DNA of 17,393 bases from Sediminibacterium sp. (GTDB taxonomy: Bacteria; Bacteroidota; Bacteroidia; Chitinophagales; Chitinophagaceae), in the NCBI GenBank assembly GCA_030158535.1, contig JAOASV010000058.1, positions 1 to 17,393 on the forward strand. Reading direction: 5' to 3'. The notes below the pieces were generated by a model that worked only from the letters and a program-made list of their open reading frames with translations, ran no database searches and was not told where the DNA came from. Shown piece after piece: positions 6,972 through 14,400 of the stretch (its first letter is position 1; every line of letters starts with the position of its first letter). The position numbers and the translations under genes are program-made.

Positions 6972-8114
6972 ATGTCAAGTTCCTCTTTAGATTCTGTGAT
7001 TGATTTTCTAGAGCCCGTTAATATTGCTCAATTAACCCAGGATGAAGGCTTTAAAGACACGCAACTAGGAACCCATATAGCGGTGTATGATCATAGTTTT
7101 CCAGATCTAGAAAATGCAGATATCGTTTTGGTAGGCTGTGGTGAAATGCGTGGTGCCGGTATCGAATATACGAGCACCGATGCGCCAGATGCCATCAGGC
7201 TTGCATTTTATAATTTATACCACTGGCATACAGCTGTTACAGTAGCAGATATTGGTAACGTTAAATGTGGCGCTACACTACAAGATAGTTATGCGGCGCT
7301 TCGTATGGTTATTAATGAGCTTACGGCTGCTGGTAAAAAAGTAGTGATTTTGGGAGGCTCTCACGATGTTACACTCGCGCAATATCAGTCGTATGTAAAC
7401 GAAAATAAAATTATTGATGCTGTGTGTGTAGATGCGCGCATAGATATGGATATGGAGAGCGTATTACCTGCCGATAATTTTTTAGTGGAATTATTTACGG
7501 GGATGCCCAATCATTTAAAGCACTATAATCATATTGGTTTCCAAAGTTATTTCATGCATCCGCAAATGCTAGAAACCATCGATAAATTTAGGTTTGATTG
7601 CTACCGCTTGGGTAAGGTAAAAGAAGATATTTCAGAAATGGAACCTGCTATTCGCAATTCACATTTATTTTCATTTGACATAGCGGCTATACAACATGCA
7701 CATGCACCGGCCAATCATTTATCGCCCAATGGATTTAATGGCGAAGAAGCTTGTACGTTAACGCAGTATGCGGGTATGAGTCATACGTGTAACACTATTG
7801 GCATCTATGGTTATATGCCAGAGCAGGATGTACATCAAATGACCGCCAAGCAAATTGCGCATATGTTATGGTATATCATGGATGGCGTGAACAGAGGCAA
7901 ACAAGAAGCGTCACTTGCTAACCGTAACGAGTTTAACGAGTTTACGATGGCATTTGCAGAAGTGCAAACCGTGTTTTTACAAAGCAAAAGAACGGGCCGT
8001 TGGTGGATGCAATTACACGATGGTGAATTTGTGGCTTGCAGCCTTAAAGATTATTTGCATGCTGGTAAAAATGAAATTCCTGAGCGCTGGATGCGCGCGG
8101 TAGAACGATTATAG
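6972..8114 (+). CDS. Arginase/ureohydrolase-fold protein with altered metal site
   Basis: This 380-residue protein belongs to the arginase/agmatinase/formimidoylglutamase superfamily and would usually be annotated as formimidoylglutamase. Three family motifs can be aligned: GGSHD (128-132, His131 as ligand), DARID (154-158) for the usual DAHxD, and SFDIAAI (234-240) for the usual SxDxDxxDP. Thus Asp154, Asp158 and Asp236 are kept, but the His of DAHxD is Arg156 and the second Asp of SxDxD is Ala238. Two of the six manganese ligands are therefore replaced, and standard ureohydrolase activity is doubtful. I recall that related Bacteroidota proteins share such changes, so this is probably a lineage-specific subfamily rather than a decayed gene. 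No hut pathway gene is nearby. Function is unknown. PBP4 follows after 30 bases. Confidence 0.8.
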   Translation: MSSSSLDSVIDFLEPVNIAQLTQDEGFKDTQLGTHIAVYDHSFPDLENADIVLVGCGEMRGAGIEYTSTDAPDAIRLAFYNLYHWHTAVTVADIGNVKCGATLQDSYAALRMVINELTAAGKKVVILGGSHDVTLAQYQSYVNENKIIDAVCVDARIDMDMESVLPADNFLVELFTGMPNHLKHYNHIGFQSYFMHPQMLETIDKFRFDCYRLGKVKEDISEMEPAIRNSHLFSFDIAAIQHAHAPANHLSPNGFNGEEACTLTQYAGMSHTCNTIGIYGYMPEQDVHQMTAKQIAHMLWYIMDGVNRGKQEASLANRNEFNEFTMAFAEVQTVFLQSKRTGRWWMQLHDGEFVACSLKDYLHAGKNEIPERWMRAVERL

Positions 8115-8117
8115 CCT

Positions 8118-8125
8118 TATATTTA
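8118..8125 (+). promoter_or_regulatory. Candidate -7 box for the PBP4 gene
   Basis: TATATTTA matches 7 of 8 positions of TAnnTTTG and ends 19 bases before the ATG at 8145, the same distance seen for the M3 peptidase gene. No -33 TTG is evident. It sits just after the stop of the arginase-fold gene, so the two genes may have separate transcripts. Confidence 0.3.
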
Positions 8126-8144
8126 GGGTACAAAATAACAATTC

Positions 8145-9491
8145 ATGAACAAGATGGGTCGTACTAGTAAATTAATTGCGCTCGTTATTGCAGTGCTACA
8201 ATTTAGTGCATGTTCAGTGCAGCAAAAGCTACAAAAAGCAGCGAATCAAAATATTATAGAGGCTAGTAATTTATCTGGTGCTCATATTGGTATTCACGTA
8301 TTTGATCCGTCGTCTAACACCAATTTGTTTTCATATCAGTCCAATAAATATTTTGTGCCAGCAAGTAATACAAAAATTGTTACCTGTTTTGCAGCATTAA
8401 AGTATTTAGGAGATAGTGTTGCTGCCGCACAAATACTTGCCACCGATTCTGGCATGCACGTATTTGCTACAGGAGATCCTACTTTTTTACAACCAGAATA
8501 CGCGTCACATCCATTACTAGGTGCATTAAAAAATGCCAATACAATTTATTTGCATACGCCAAGTTTTACAGCTAAACCTTTTGGACAGGGCTGGTCTTGG
8601 GATGATTATGACGCTTCCTATATGCCATCACGTTCTGCATTTCCCATGTATGGAAATGTGGTACGGTATACAAAAAATGCAGGTCAGTTTACAGTGATGC
8701 CTTCGTTTTTTAAAGATTCCACCAAGGGCTTACAAGCTAATATTAACAAGGGTTTTGGCGTATCTAGACAAATGGCTAACAATCAATTTTTAGTGCAGCC
8801 TTCATCTGGAAATACCACACTAGAAGAAATTCCATATCGTACTTCTAATTGGACAACAACTTCCTTAACGCTCGAAGCTTCTCTTTTATCAGAAGCTTTA
8901 GGGGGCACTAAAGTTATTGCTGCGGATCCTGCTAGTGATAAAACTGTCCCAACTTTAGCAACTACTATTTATTCGCGTCCTTTAGATTCTTTATTAAAGC
9001 CACTCATGCACCGTAGTGATAATTTTTATGCAGAGCAGGCGCTTTTAATGGTAGGTAAAGGATTACACCAAAGCTTTGATGATAAAAAAACCATTGCTTT
9101 TTTACTTGCTAATGATTTAGCGGATTTAGCACAAAAGCCATCTTGGGTAGACGGCAGTGGATTAAGTAGGTATAATTTATTTACACCTGAAAATTTTACG
9201 AGTATCCTGCATAAAATGTATACCTCTTATTCATTTGAAAGACTTCAAAACATTTTTCCAACTGGGGGTGAACTGGGTGGAACGCTTAGTGGTAATTATA
9301 AAAACCTGAATGGTAAAATCTTTGCTAAAACCGGTACGCTCAGTGGTCAGGTGGCTTTAAGTGGTTATTTGATTACCAAAAAAGGCAAGACACTTATATT
9401 TTCGGTACTTGTAAATAACCATACTACTACGGCATCTGCAGTACGCAAAGCTGTAGAACAGTTTATTCAAGTATTGTACAATAAAAACTAG
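8145..9491 (+). CDS. dacB: D-alanyl-D-alanine carboxypeptidase/endopeptidase, PBP4 (peptidase S13) type
   Basis: The 448-residue product is a class C penicillin-binding protein of the S13 family that trims or cleaves peptidoglycan peptides in the periplasm. All three active-site motifs are present: SxxK as SNTK (Ser74 nucleophile, Lys77), SxN as SDN (291-293), and KTG (395-397). Between the first two motifs lies the long insertion typical of PBP4. The N terminus has a hydrophobic signal segment (10-22) ending in FSAC, so Cys23 may be lipidated; Phe at -3 is unusual for a lipobox, so this is uncertain. Start is ATG 8145, with another in-frame ATG three codons later. It converges on mutL with a hairpin in the 27-base gap. 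Confidence 0.93.
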   Translation: MNKMGRTSKLIALVIAVLQFSACSVQQKLQKAANQNIIEASNLSGAHIGIHVFDPSSNTNLFSYQSNKYFVPASNTKIVTCFAALKYLGDSVAAAQILATDSGMHVFATGDPTFLQPEYASHPLLGALKNANTIYLHTPSFTAKPFGQGWSWDDYDASYMPSRSAFPMYGNVVRYTKNAGQFTVMPSFFKDSTKGLQANINKGFGVSRQMANNQFLVQPSSGNTTLEEIPYRTSNWTTTSLTLEASLLSEALGGTKVIAADPASDKTVPTLATTIYSRPLDSLLKPLMHRSDNFYAEQALLMVGKGLHQSFDDKKTIAFLLANDLADLAQKPSWVDGSGLSRYNLFTPENFTSILHKMYTSYSFERLQNIFPTGGELGGTLSGNYKNLNGKIFAKTGTLSGQVALSGYLITKKGKTLIFSVLVNNHTTTASAVRKAVEQFIQVLYNKN

Positions 9492-9500
9492 GATTTTGTT

Positions 9501-9515
9501 GCAATCATTGATTGC
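9501..9515 (+). terminator. Hairpin terminator between dacB and mutL
   Basis: GCAATC (9501-9506) and GATTGC (9510-9515) form a perfect six-base-pair stem around ATT, followed on the plus strand by TGTTTATTTT. It fills the 27-base gap between two converging genes. The stem is short, but the U-rich tail suits termination of the plus-strand transcript. Confidence 0.5.
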
Positions 9516-9518
9516 TGT

Positions 9519-11351
9519 TTATTTTCCAAAAAGCTGATCTAAGTAATCTTCTTTGTATTCAATATAGGTTGGGCTACCTGAAGGAGTTACCCCTGGTGTG
9601 GTGCAAGCAAAAAGTGATTCAATAAGTACCTGCATTTCTTTTTGCGCGAGGGTTTGTCCAGTTTTAATGGCTTGTTGACGCGCCATGCATCTGATAATTT
9701 TTTCGCGTCTACTAAAATTAATTTCTGAACTAAAATGTTTGTACTGTTCTATAAGTAGTTCAATCGCATTTTTTTCATTACCGGGTTCTACGTCGGCAGG
9801 GATGCCTTGTATCACAAAACTATTGTTACCAAAGGGTTCTACCTGATAGCCAATTTGTTGTAAGTCAGTTAGTAGTTCACTTAAAATAGCTGTATCAGAA
9901 GCGCCCAACGAAAGCGTTACCGGAAATAAACTTTTTTGTGTGGGCACTTGCGCTGTTTGTGCAGCAATCACTAATTTATCATATACCACTCTTTCGTGCG
10001 CTAGTTGTTGGTGAACTAGTACAAAACCATTGTTGGTAGATGCGATAATGTAGGTTTTGTGTATTTGTATAAGCGGGGTATCCGCTAAAATTTCTAAGCT
10101 TGGTTTTTTAGGCGCAAGGGTTTCGCCTTTAGATGGCATTTCATAAAAATCTTTCCAATGCCCTAAGTTTCCTTTGTTTTCTCTTTCAATAAAATGCGCC
10201 TGATGCTTTTGTGTAAAGGTCTGGTACAAAGAGCTTGAAGCCGTTGCTTCCTTTTTTTCTGAAGTAAATGGTTTGTTAACGGCGTCTAAACTTTGGATAT
10301 CTGCGTTTAAGCTAAAATCTAAAGAAGGTGCTACGCTAAACTGTGCCAGCGCGTGTTTAACAGCGGCGCCAACAAAAGCGTACATGATTTTTTCATCTTC
10401 AAATTTAATTTCCTGTTTGGTTGGATGTACGTTAATATCTACTTGAGATGGGTCAAGGTCAATAAATAGTACATAGCCTGGAAAAGAATCTTTAGGAATT
10501 AAATCGGCGTAAGCGGCGTTAACAGCATGGTTTAAATAAGCACTTTTAATAAAGCGGTTGTTTACAAAAAAATACTGATCACCCCTGGTTTTACGGGCCG
10601 TTTCGGGCTTTCCAATAAAACCATAAATATTCATATAGTCTGTGTGTTCGGTAACGCTCACAAGTTTTGACGTGTAAGTGGTTCCCAAAATTTGAACGAT
10701 GCGCTGTTTGATATTGCCGGGCGCTAAATGAAAAACTTCTTGACCATTACTCGTTAGTGTAAACAAGCGGTCAGGATAGGCCATTGCCACTCTTATAAAT
10801 TCATCGATAATATGCTTGAGCTCTGCCGCATTACTTTTTAAAAAGTTGCGTCGAGCAGGCACATTAAAAAATAAATTTTTCATCGAAATATTCGTGCCCA
10901 CCGGACAACTGCATGCTTCCTGTTTTTGAACGGCACTATTTTCTATATCTACTGTTGTTCCTAATTCGTCTTCGGCTCTTCTTGTTTTGATGGTTACCTG
11001 TGCAACCGCTGCAATAGATGCCAGTGCTTCACCTCTAAACCCCATGGTTTTAATGGCAAACAAATCTTCAATGGCTTTTATTTTACTGGTGGCATGACGC
11101 TGAAAAGCGATGGCCGCGTCTGATGGGCTCATGCCTTTACCATTGTCTATGACTTGTATGAGTGCTTTGCCGGCGTCCGATACAATCAGTTGAATAGAAG
11201 TGGCCCCCGCGTCTACGGCGTTCTCTAGTAGCTCCTTAACGGCACTTGCAGGGCGCTGAATGACCTCGCCAGCGGCTATCTGGTTTGCGATGTTATCGGG
11301 CAGTACATGAATAATATTAGCCAAAGGGTCCTGTTTTTTACGGGTCGACAA
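9519..11351 (-). CDS. mutL: DNA mismatch repair protein MutL
   Basis: MutL couples MutS mismatch recognition to strand incision. The GHKL ATPase half is intact: IANQIAAGEVIQRPASAVKE (21-40), catalytic Glu43 in ELLENAVDAGA, DNGKGM (69-74), FRGEAL (105-110), VPARRNFLKS (164-173) and HPTK (309-312). A variable linker (about 335-420) leads to the C-terminal dimerisation domain (about 425-610). There the endonuclease motif DQHAxxER reads HQQLAHER (447-454), and the usual CPHGRP position near the end reads TPSGSP (589-594), so nuclease activity is doubtful. No ATG is available: an in-frame TAA lies at 11385-11387. The start is TTG at 11351 or, more in line with family N termini (ANIIHVLPD), TTG at 11324, which has an AGGA four bases upstream. 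Divergent from the M3 peptidase gene. Confidence 0.95.
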   Translation of the reverse strand: MSTRKKQDPLANIIHVLPDNIANQIAAGEVIQRPASAVKELLENAVDAGATSIQLIVSDAGKALIQVIDNGKGMSPSDAAIAFQRHATSKIKAIEDLFAIKTMGFRGEALASIAAVAQVTIKTRRAEDELGTTVDIENSAVQKQEACSCPVGTNISMKNLFFNVPARRNFLKSNAAELKHIIDEFIRVAMAYPDRLFTLTSNGQEVFHLAPGNIKQRIVQILGTTYTSKLVSVTEHTDYMNIYGFIGKPETARKTRGDQYFFVNNRFIKSAYLNHAVNAAYADLIPKDSFPGYVLFIDLDPSQVDINVHPTKQEIKFEDEKIMYAFVGAAVKHALAQFSVAPSLDFSLNADIQSLDAVNKPFTSEKKEATASSSLYQTFTQKHQAHFIERENKGNLGHWKDFYEMPSKGETLAPKKPSLEILADTPLIQIHKTYIIASTNNGFVLVHQQLAHERVVYDKLVIAAQTAQVPTQKSLFPVTLSLGASDTAILSELLTDLQQIGYQVEPFGNNSFVIQGIPADVEPGNEKNAIELLIEQYKHFSSEINFSRREKIIRCMARQQAIKTGQTLAQKEMQVLIESLFACTTPGVTPSGSPTYIEYKEDYLDQLFGK

Positions 11352-11411
11352 AAATAGGGCAAAGCAGGGCAGCTTTGCAAACTTTTACCATTTTTGAAGC
11401 AATTTAGCAGC

Positions 11412-11419
11412 TACTTTTG
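11412..11419 (+). promoter_or_regulatory. -7 box for the M3 peptidase gene
   Basis: TACTTTTG is an exact match to the Bacteroidota -7 consensus TAnnTTTG and ends 19 bases before the ATG at 11439. A TTTG at 11393-11396 lies 15 bases upstream, shorter than the usual spacer. If used, transcription begins near 11425, which rules out a TTG start at 11394 and supports the ATG. Confidence 0.5.
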
Positions 11420-11438
11420 TGCCTCAAACGCATTGATT

Positions 11439-13148
11439 ATGACTTTAAGCGCCGATATCCAAAAAATACCACGTACCTATATGCCTGCTGGCTTTGAGCT
11501 TACCAACTGGGAAAGCCTAGAGCCGTTTTTTAAAGAACTAGTAGACAGACCCCTTGGATCTTTACAAGATTTAGAGCAGTGGTTAAAGGACATGAGTGAA
11601 GTGGAAGCCGTAATTAGCGAAGACGCTTGTTGGAGACAAATCAAAATGACCTGCGATACCACGAGCCCTGCGCTCGAAGAGGCCTTCAATTATTTTTGTC
11701 TCGAAATTCAGCCTAAAATGCAGCCCTATGCCGATCAACTCAATAAAAAATTTATTGATTGCCCGCATACTGCATCCTTAGATAAAGACAGTCACTATAC
11801 CTATATCAGGTCTGTCAAAAAAAATATTGAATTATTTAGAGAAGCCAATATTCCACTGCAAGCCGAGTTGAGTGTGATGCAACAACAGTATGGCACAATT
11901 GCAGGTAAAATGACAGTAGAGGTAGAGGGTAAAGAATATACACTGCAACAAGCGGCTAAATTTTTAGAACACGAAGACCGCGCAGTTAGAGAATCGGTGT
12001 ATAAAAAAATTCAGGATCGAAGACTTGTCGATAAAGATGCGATGCATGATTTGTATTCATCGCTGATTCAAAAAAGACATCAAGTAGCCGTAAATGCAGG
12101 TTTTGCAAATTACCGTGATTATAAGTTTGTAGAACTTGGCAGATTTGATTATACCAAAGAAGATTGTTTTCAATTTCATGAAGCGGTTAAACTACATGTA
12201 CTACCGCTGATCGAAAAAATATATGCACGCAAAAAACAAAAATTAGGGCTCGATGTTTTAAAGCCATGGGATACAGAAGCAGAGCCAGCAGGGGTTTTAC
12301 CGCTTAAGCCATTTACAAATGGGCAAGATTTATACGAAAAAACGGTTACCTGTTTTGAGCAGTTAGATCCGTTTTTTGCAGCATGTCTTCGTAAAATGAA
12401 TGAGCTTAAACATTTTGATTTAGAAAGTCGAAAAGGAAAAGCGCCGGGTGGTTACAACTGTCCATTAGCAGAATCTGGAGCGCCATTTATTTTCATGAAC
12501 GCCGCATCACAAATGAGTGATGTAACAACCATGGTACATGAAGGTGGTCACGCCGTGCATTCTTTTTTAGCGCATCATTTAGAGCTCAATGCTTTTAAAG
12601 AATATCCAATGGAAATTGCGGAAGTAGCAAGTATGGCCATGGAATTATTTTCTATGAATCATTGGCAGGCATTTTTTGACAATGAAGACGATTTAAAACG
12701 TGCGCGTGAGCATCAATTAGAAAGAACCATTACCATATTTCCGTGGATTGCTATTATTGATAAGTTCCAGCACTGGGTATATGAAAATCCTGCGCATACC
12801 GTAGCAGAAAGAACGGCTACTTGGACGGCTATCTTAAAAGAATTTTCTACAAATAGTATCGATTATACTGGACTAGATGCTTACCGTGAAATTGGCTGGC
12901 AGCGCCAGTTACACCTTTTTGAAGTGCCATTTTATTATATCGAATATGGTATTGCGCAACTAGGTGCGATAGGACTTTGGATGCAGTACCAGAAAAATCC
13001 AAAACAAGCGCTTCAAAATTATATCAACGCTTTATCGTTAGGGGGTACAAAAACACTTCCTGAACTCTATAAAGCCGCTGGTCTCGAATTTAATTTGTCG
13101 CCAGATTATATCAAAACCTTAATGGAGTTTACGGCAAAAGAAATGTAA
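11439..13148 (+). CDS. M3 family oligoendopeptidase (zinc metallopeptidase)
   Basis: This 569-residue cytoplasmic enzyme belongs to peptidase family M3 (thimet/oligopeptidase F group) and should cut short peptides of limited length. The zinc site HEGGH is at 367-371 (His367, Glu368, His371), and the third ligand is expected in EIAEVASMAMEL (392-403), most likely Glu395. GYNCPLAESGAPFIFMN (338-354) precedes the site, as in M3B peptidases, and the tail has FYYIEYGIAQLGAIGLW. No signal peptide is seen. I chose ATG 11439 over an in-frame TTG at 11394 because the extra 15 residues are not family-like and would overlap the -7 box. It shares an 87-base intergenic region with the divergent mutL and ends four bases from the stop of bshA. 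Confidence 0.93.
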   Translation: MTLSADIQKIPRTYMPAGFELTNWESLEPFFKELVDRPLGSLQDLEQWLKDMSEVEAVISEDACWRQIKMTCDTTSPALEEAFNYFCLEIQPKMQPYADQLNKKFIDCPHTASLDKDSHYTYIRSVKKNIELFREANIPLQAELSVMQQQYGTIAGKMTVEVEGKEYTLQQAAKFLEHEDRAVRESVYKKIQDRRLVDKDAMHDLYSSLIQKRHQVAVNAGFANYRDYKFVELGRFDYTKEDCFQFHEAVKLHVLPLIEKIYARKKQKLGLDVLKPWDTEAEPAGVLPLKPFTNGQDLYEKTVTCFEQLDPFFAACLRKMNELKHFDLESRKGKAPGGYNCPLAESGAPFIFMNAASQMSDVTTMVHEGGHAVHSFLAHHLELNAFKEYPMEIAEVASMAMELFSMNHWQAFFDNEDDLKRAREHQLERTITIFPWIAIIDKFQHWVYENPAHTVAERTATWTAILKEFSTNSIDYTGLDAYREIGWQRQLHLFEVPFYYIEYGIAQLGAIGLWMQYQKNPKQALQNYINALSLGGTKTLPELYKAAGLEFNLSPDYIKTLMEFTAKEM

Positions 13149-13159
13149 TGGATTACATT
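13142..13159. repeat. Palindrome containing both stop codons of M3 peptidase and bshA
   Basis: AATGTAATGGATTACATT has two perfect eight-base arms around GG. The plus-strand TAA (13146-13148) and the minus-strand TAA (13153-13155) lie in the arms, so both proteins end in Met followed by TAA. As RNA it could fold with a seven-base-pair stem and a TGGA loop on either strand; the minus-strand transcript continues into TCTTTTG. A bidirectional terminator is plausible. Confidence 0.45.
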
Positions 13160-14280
13160 CTGCAAAAACGGCTGTACAGTTTTTCGTACTCTGGAATAAT
13201 TTTACTGATGTCAAATAAACAAGCCTGCTCATAAGCGGCTTGTTTCATTTGCATGAGTTTATTTTCGTCAGATAATAATCCAACAGCATATCCACTCATG
13301 GCAGCAACGTCACCTACAGGTGCCATATAACCCGTTTCGCCTTGTATATTAATTTCATGAAGGCCTCCAGCGTCAGAACTAATGACAACAGCGCGAGCCG
13401 CCATAGCTTCTAGTGCTGCTAAGCCAAAACTTTCATATTCGGAAGGGAGTAAAAACACGTCTGTTACTGCTAAAATATCTTCAATTTGTTCTTGCTTGCC
13501 TAAAAAGCGAACATGCTCTTCGATACCCAGGGTACGCGCTAACTCTTCTGTAGCATGGCGTTCAGGGCCATCACCCACCATTAATAATTTAGCAGGAACT
13601 TCTTTGATGATGTTTGCAAAAATATGCACTACGTCATCTACTCTTTTTACTTTTCTAAAATTAGATGCGTGTGTAATTATTTTTTCGTTGTTAGGGGCAA
13701 TTACTTTTTTAAAAGCTTCACTTGGTTTTTTATCAAAACGCGCTACGTCCACAAAATTATAAATCACTTCAATTTCTTTGGTGATTTTAAATGTTTGGTA
13801 CGTAATATCTCTTAAATTATTAGACACGGCTGTAATAGCGTCACTTTCATTGATAGAAAAAGTAACAACAGGCTCGTAGGTTTTATCTCTACCAACCAGT
13901 GTAATATCGGTGCCATGTAATGTTGTAATTACCGGGATATTTCTATTTATTTTTTGCTTTACAATTTGCTTGGCCATATAAGCTGCAGAGGCATGCGGAA
14001 TGGCGTAATGCACGTGTAATAAATCTAGGTCATGATTGATAATAACATCTACCATCGCAGAAGCAAGTGCTACCTCATATGGTGGGTAATCAAAAAGCGG
14101 ATAGGTAGGTACCCTTACTTCATGGTAAAAAATATTGGCGTTAAACTCATTGAGTCTTACGGGTTGTTGGTAGGTAATAAAATGTACCTGATGTCCTTTA
14201 TCGGCTAAGGCCTTTCCAAGTTCGGTGGCCAAAACACCGCTTCCACCAAAAGTGGGGTAACAAACAATCCCTATACGCAT
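13153..14280 (-). CDS. bshA: N-acetyl-alpha-D-glucosaminyl L-malate synthase BshA
   Basis: BshA performs the first step of bacillithiol synthesis, transferring GlcNAc from UDP-GlcNAc to L-malate in the cytoplasm. The 375-residue GT4-family protein begins MRIGIVCYPTFGGSGVLATE, the BshA hallmark, followed by HVHYAIPHASAAYMAK (89-104), TLHGTDITLVG (120-130), a NFVD loop (175-178), SNFRKVKRVDD (206-216), GDGPER (236-241) and the donor-site motif ESFGLAALE (283-291, the EX7E pair). The start is the ATG at 14278-14280; a longer frame reaches back to 14322 but adds 14 non-family residues before the conserved MRIGIVCYPT. No other bsh gene is in the window; bshB and bshC are often unlinked. It diverges from the M28 peptidase gene across 120 bases in which I found no convincing promoter. 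Confidence 0.95.
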   Translation of the reverse strand: MRIGIVCYPTFGGSGVLATELGKALADKGHQVHFITYQQPVRLNEFNANIFYHEVRVPTYPLFDYPPYEVALASAMVDVIINHDLDLLHVHYAIPHASAAYMAKQIVKQKINRNIPVITTLHGTDITLVGRDKTYEPVVTFSINESDAITAVSNNLRDITYQTFKITKEIEVIYNFVDVARFDKKPSEAFKKVIAPNNEKIITHASNFRKVKRVDDVVHIFANIIKEVPAKLLMVGDGPERHATEELARTLGIEEHVRFLGKQEQIEDILAVTDVFLLPSEYESFGLAALEAMAARAVVISSDAGGLHEINIQGETGYMAPVGDVAAMSGYAVGLLSDENKLMQMKQAAYEQACLFDISKIIPEYEKLYSRFCRM

Positions 14281-14400
14281 AGTATTATAAATGGGCTCTA
14301 AACTTGACCATTTCATATGCAAGTAACAATTATTTTGGCATTCTGTTTATTTAATGGCTGGTTGAGGGTCAAATTCCTAGAAATTCTTAACTTGAGCCCT

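Noticed and set aside
6972..8114. Naming the arginase-fold gene hutG
   Set aside because: Two canonical metal ligands are missing and no histidine-utilisation gene is nearby.
11394..11438. TTG start for the M3 peptidase 15 codons upstream
   Set aside because: An exact TAnnTTTG box at 11412-11419 lies inside this stretch, and the ATG at 11439 fits the family.
13382..13762. Open frame of 126 codons antisense to bshA
   Set aside because: It lies wholly within the confidently identified bshA gene and shows no family features.
14281..14322. Longer BshA start at 14322
   Set aside because: The conserved BshA N terminus MRIGIVCYPTFGGSG begins at the ATG at 14278-14280.
14366..14399. Bulged inverted repeat GGGTCAA / TTGAGCCC just before the M28 start
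   Set aside because: The arms pair with a bulge and a 19-base loop; too weak to call a regulatory hairpin or riboswitch.
14317..14400. Longer M28 peptidase start at 14317
   Set aside because: It would place 28 residues in front of a clean Sec signal peptide starting at 14401.
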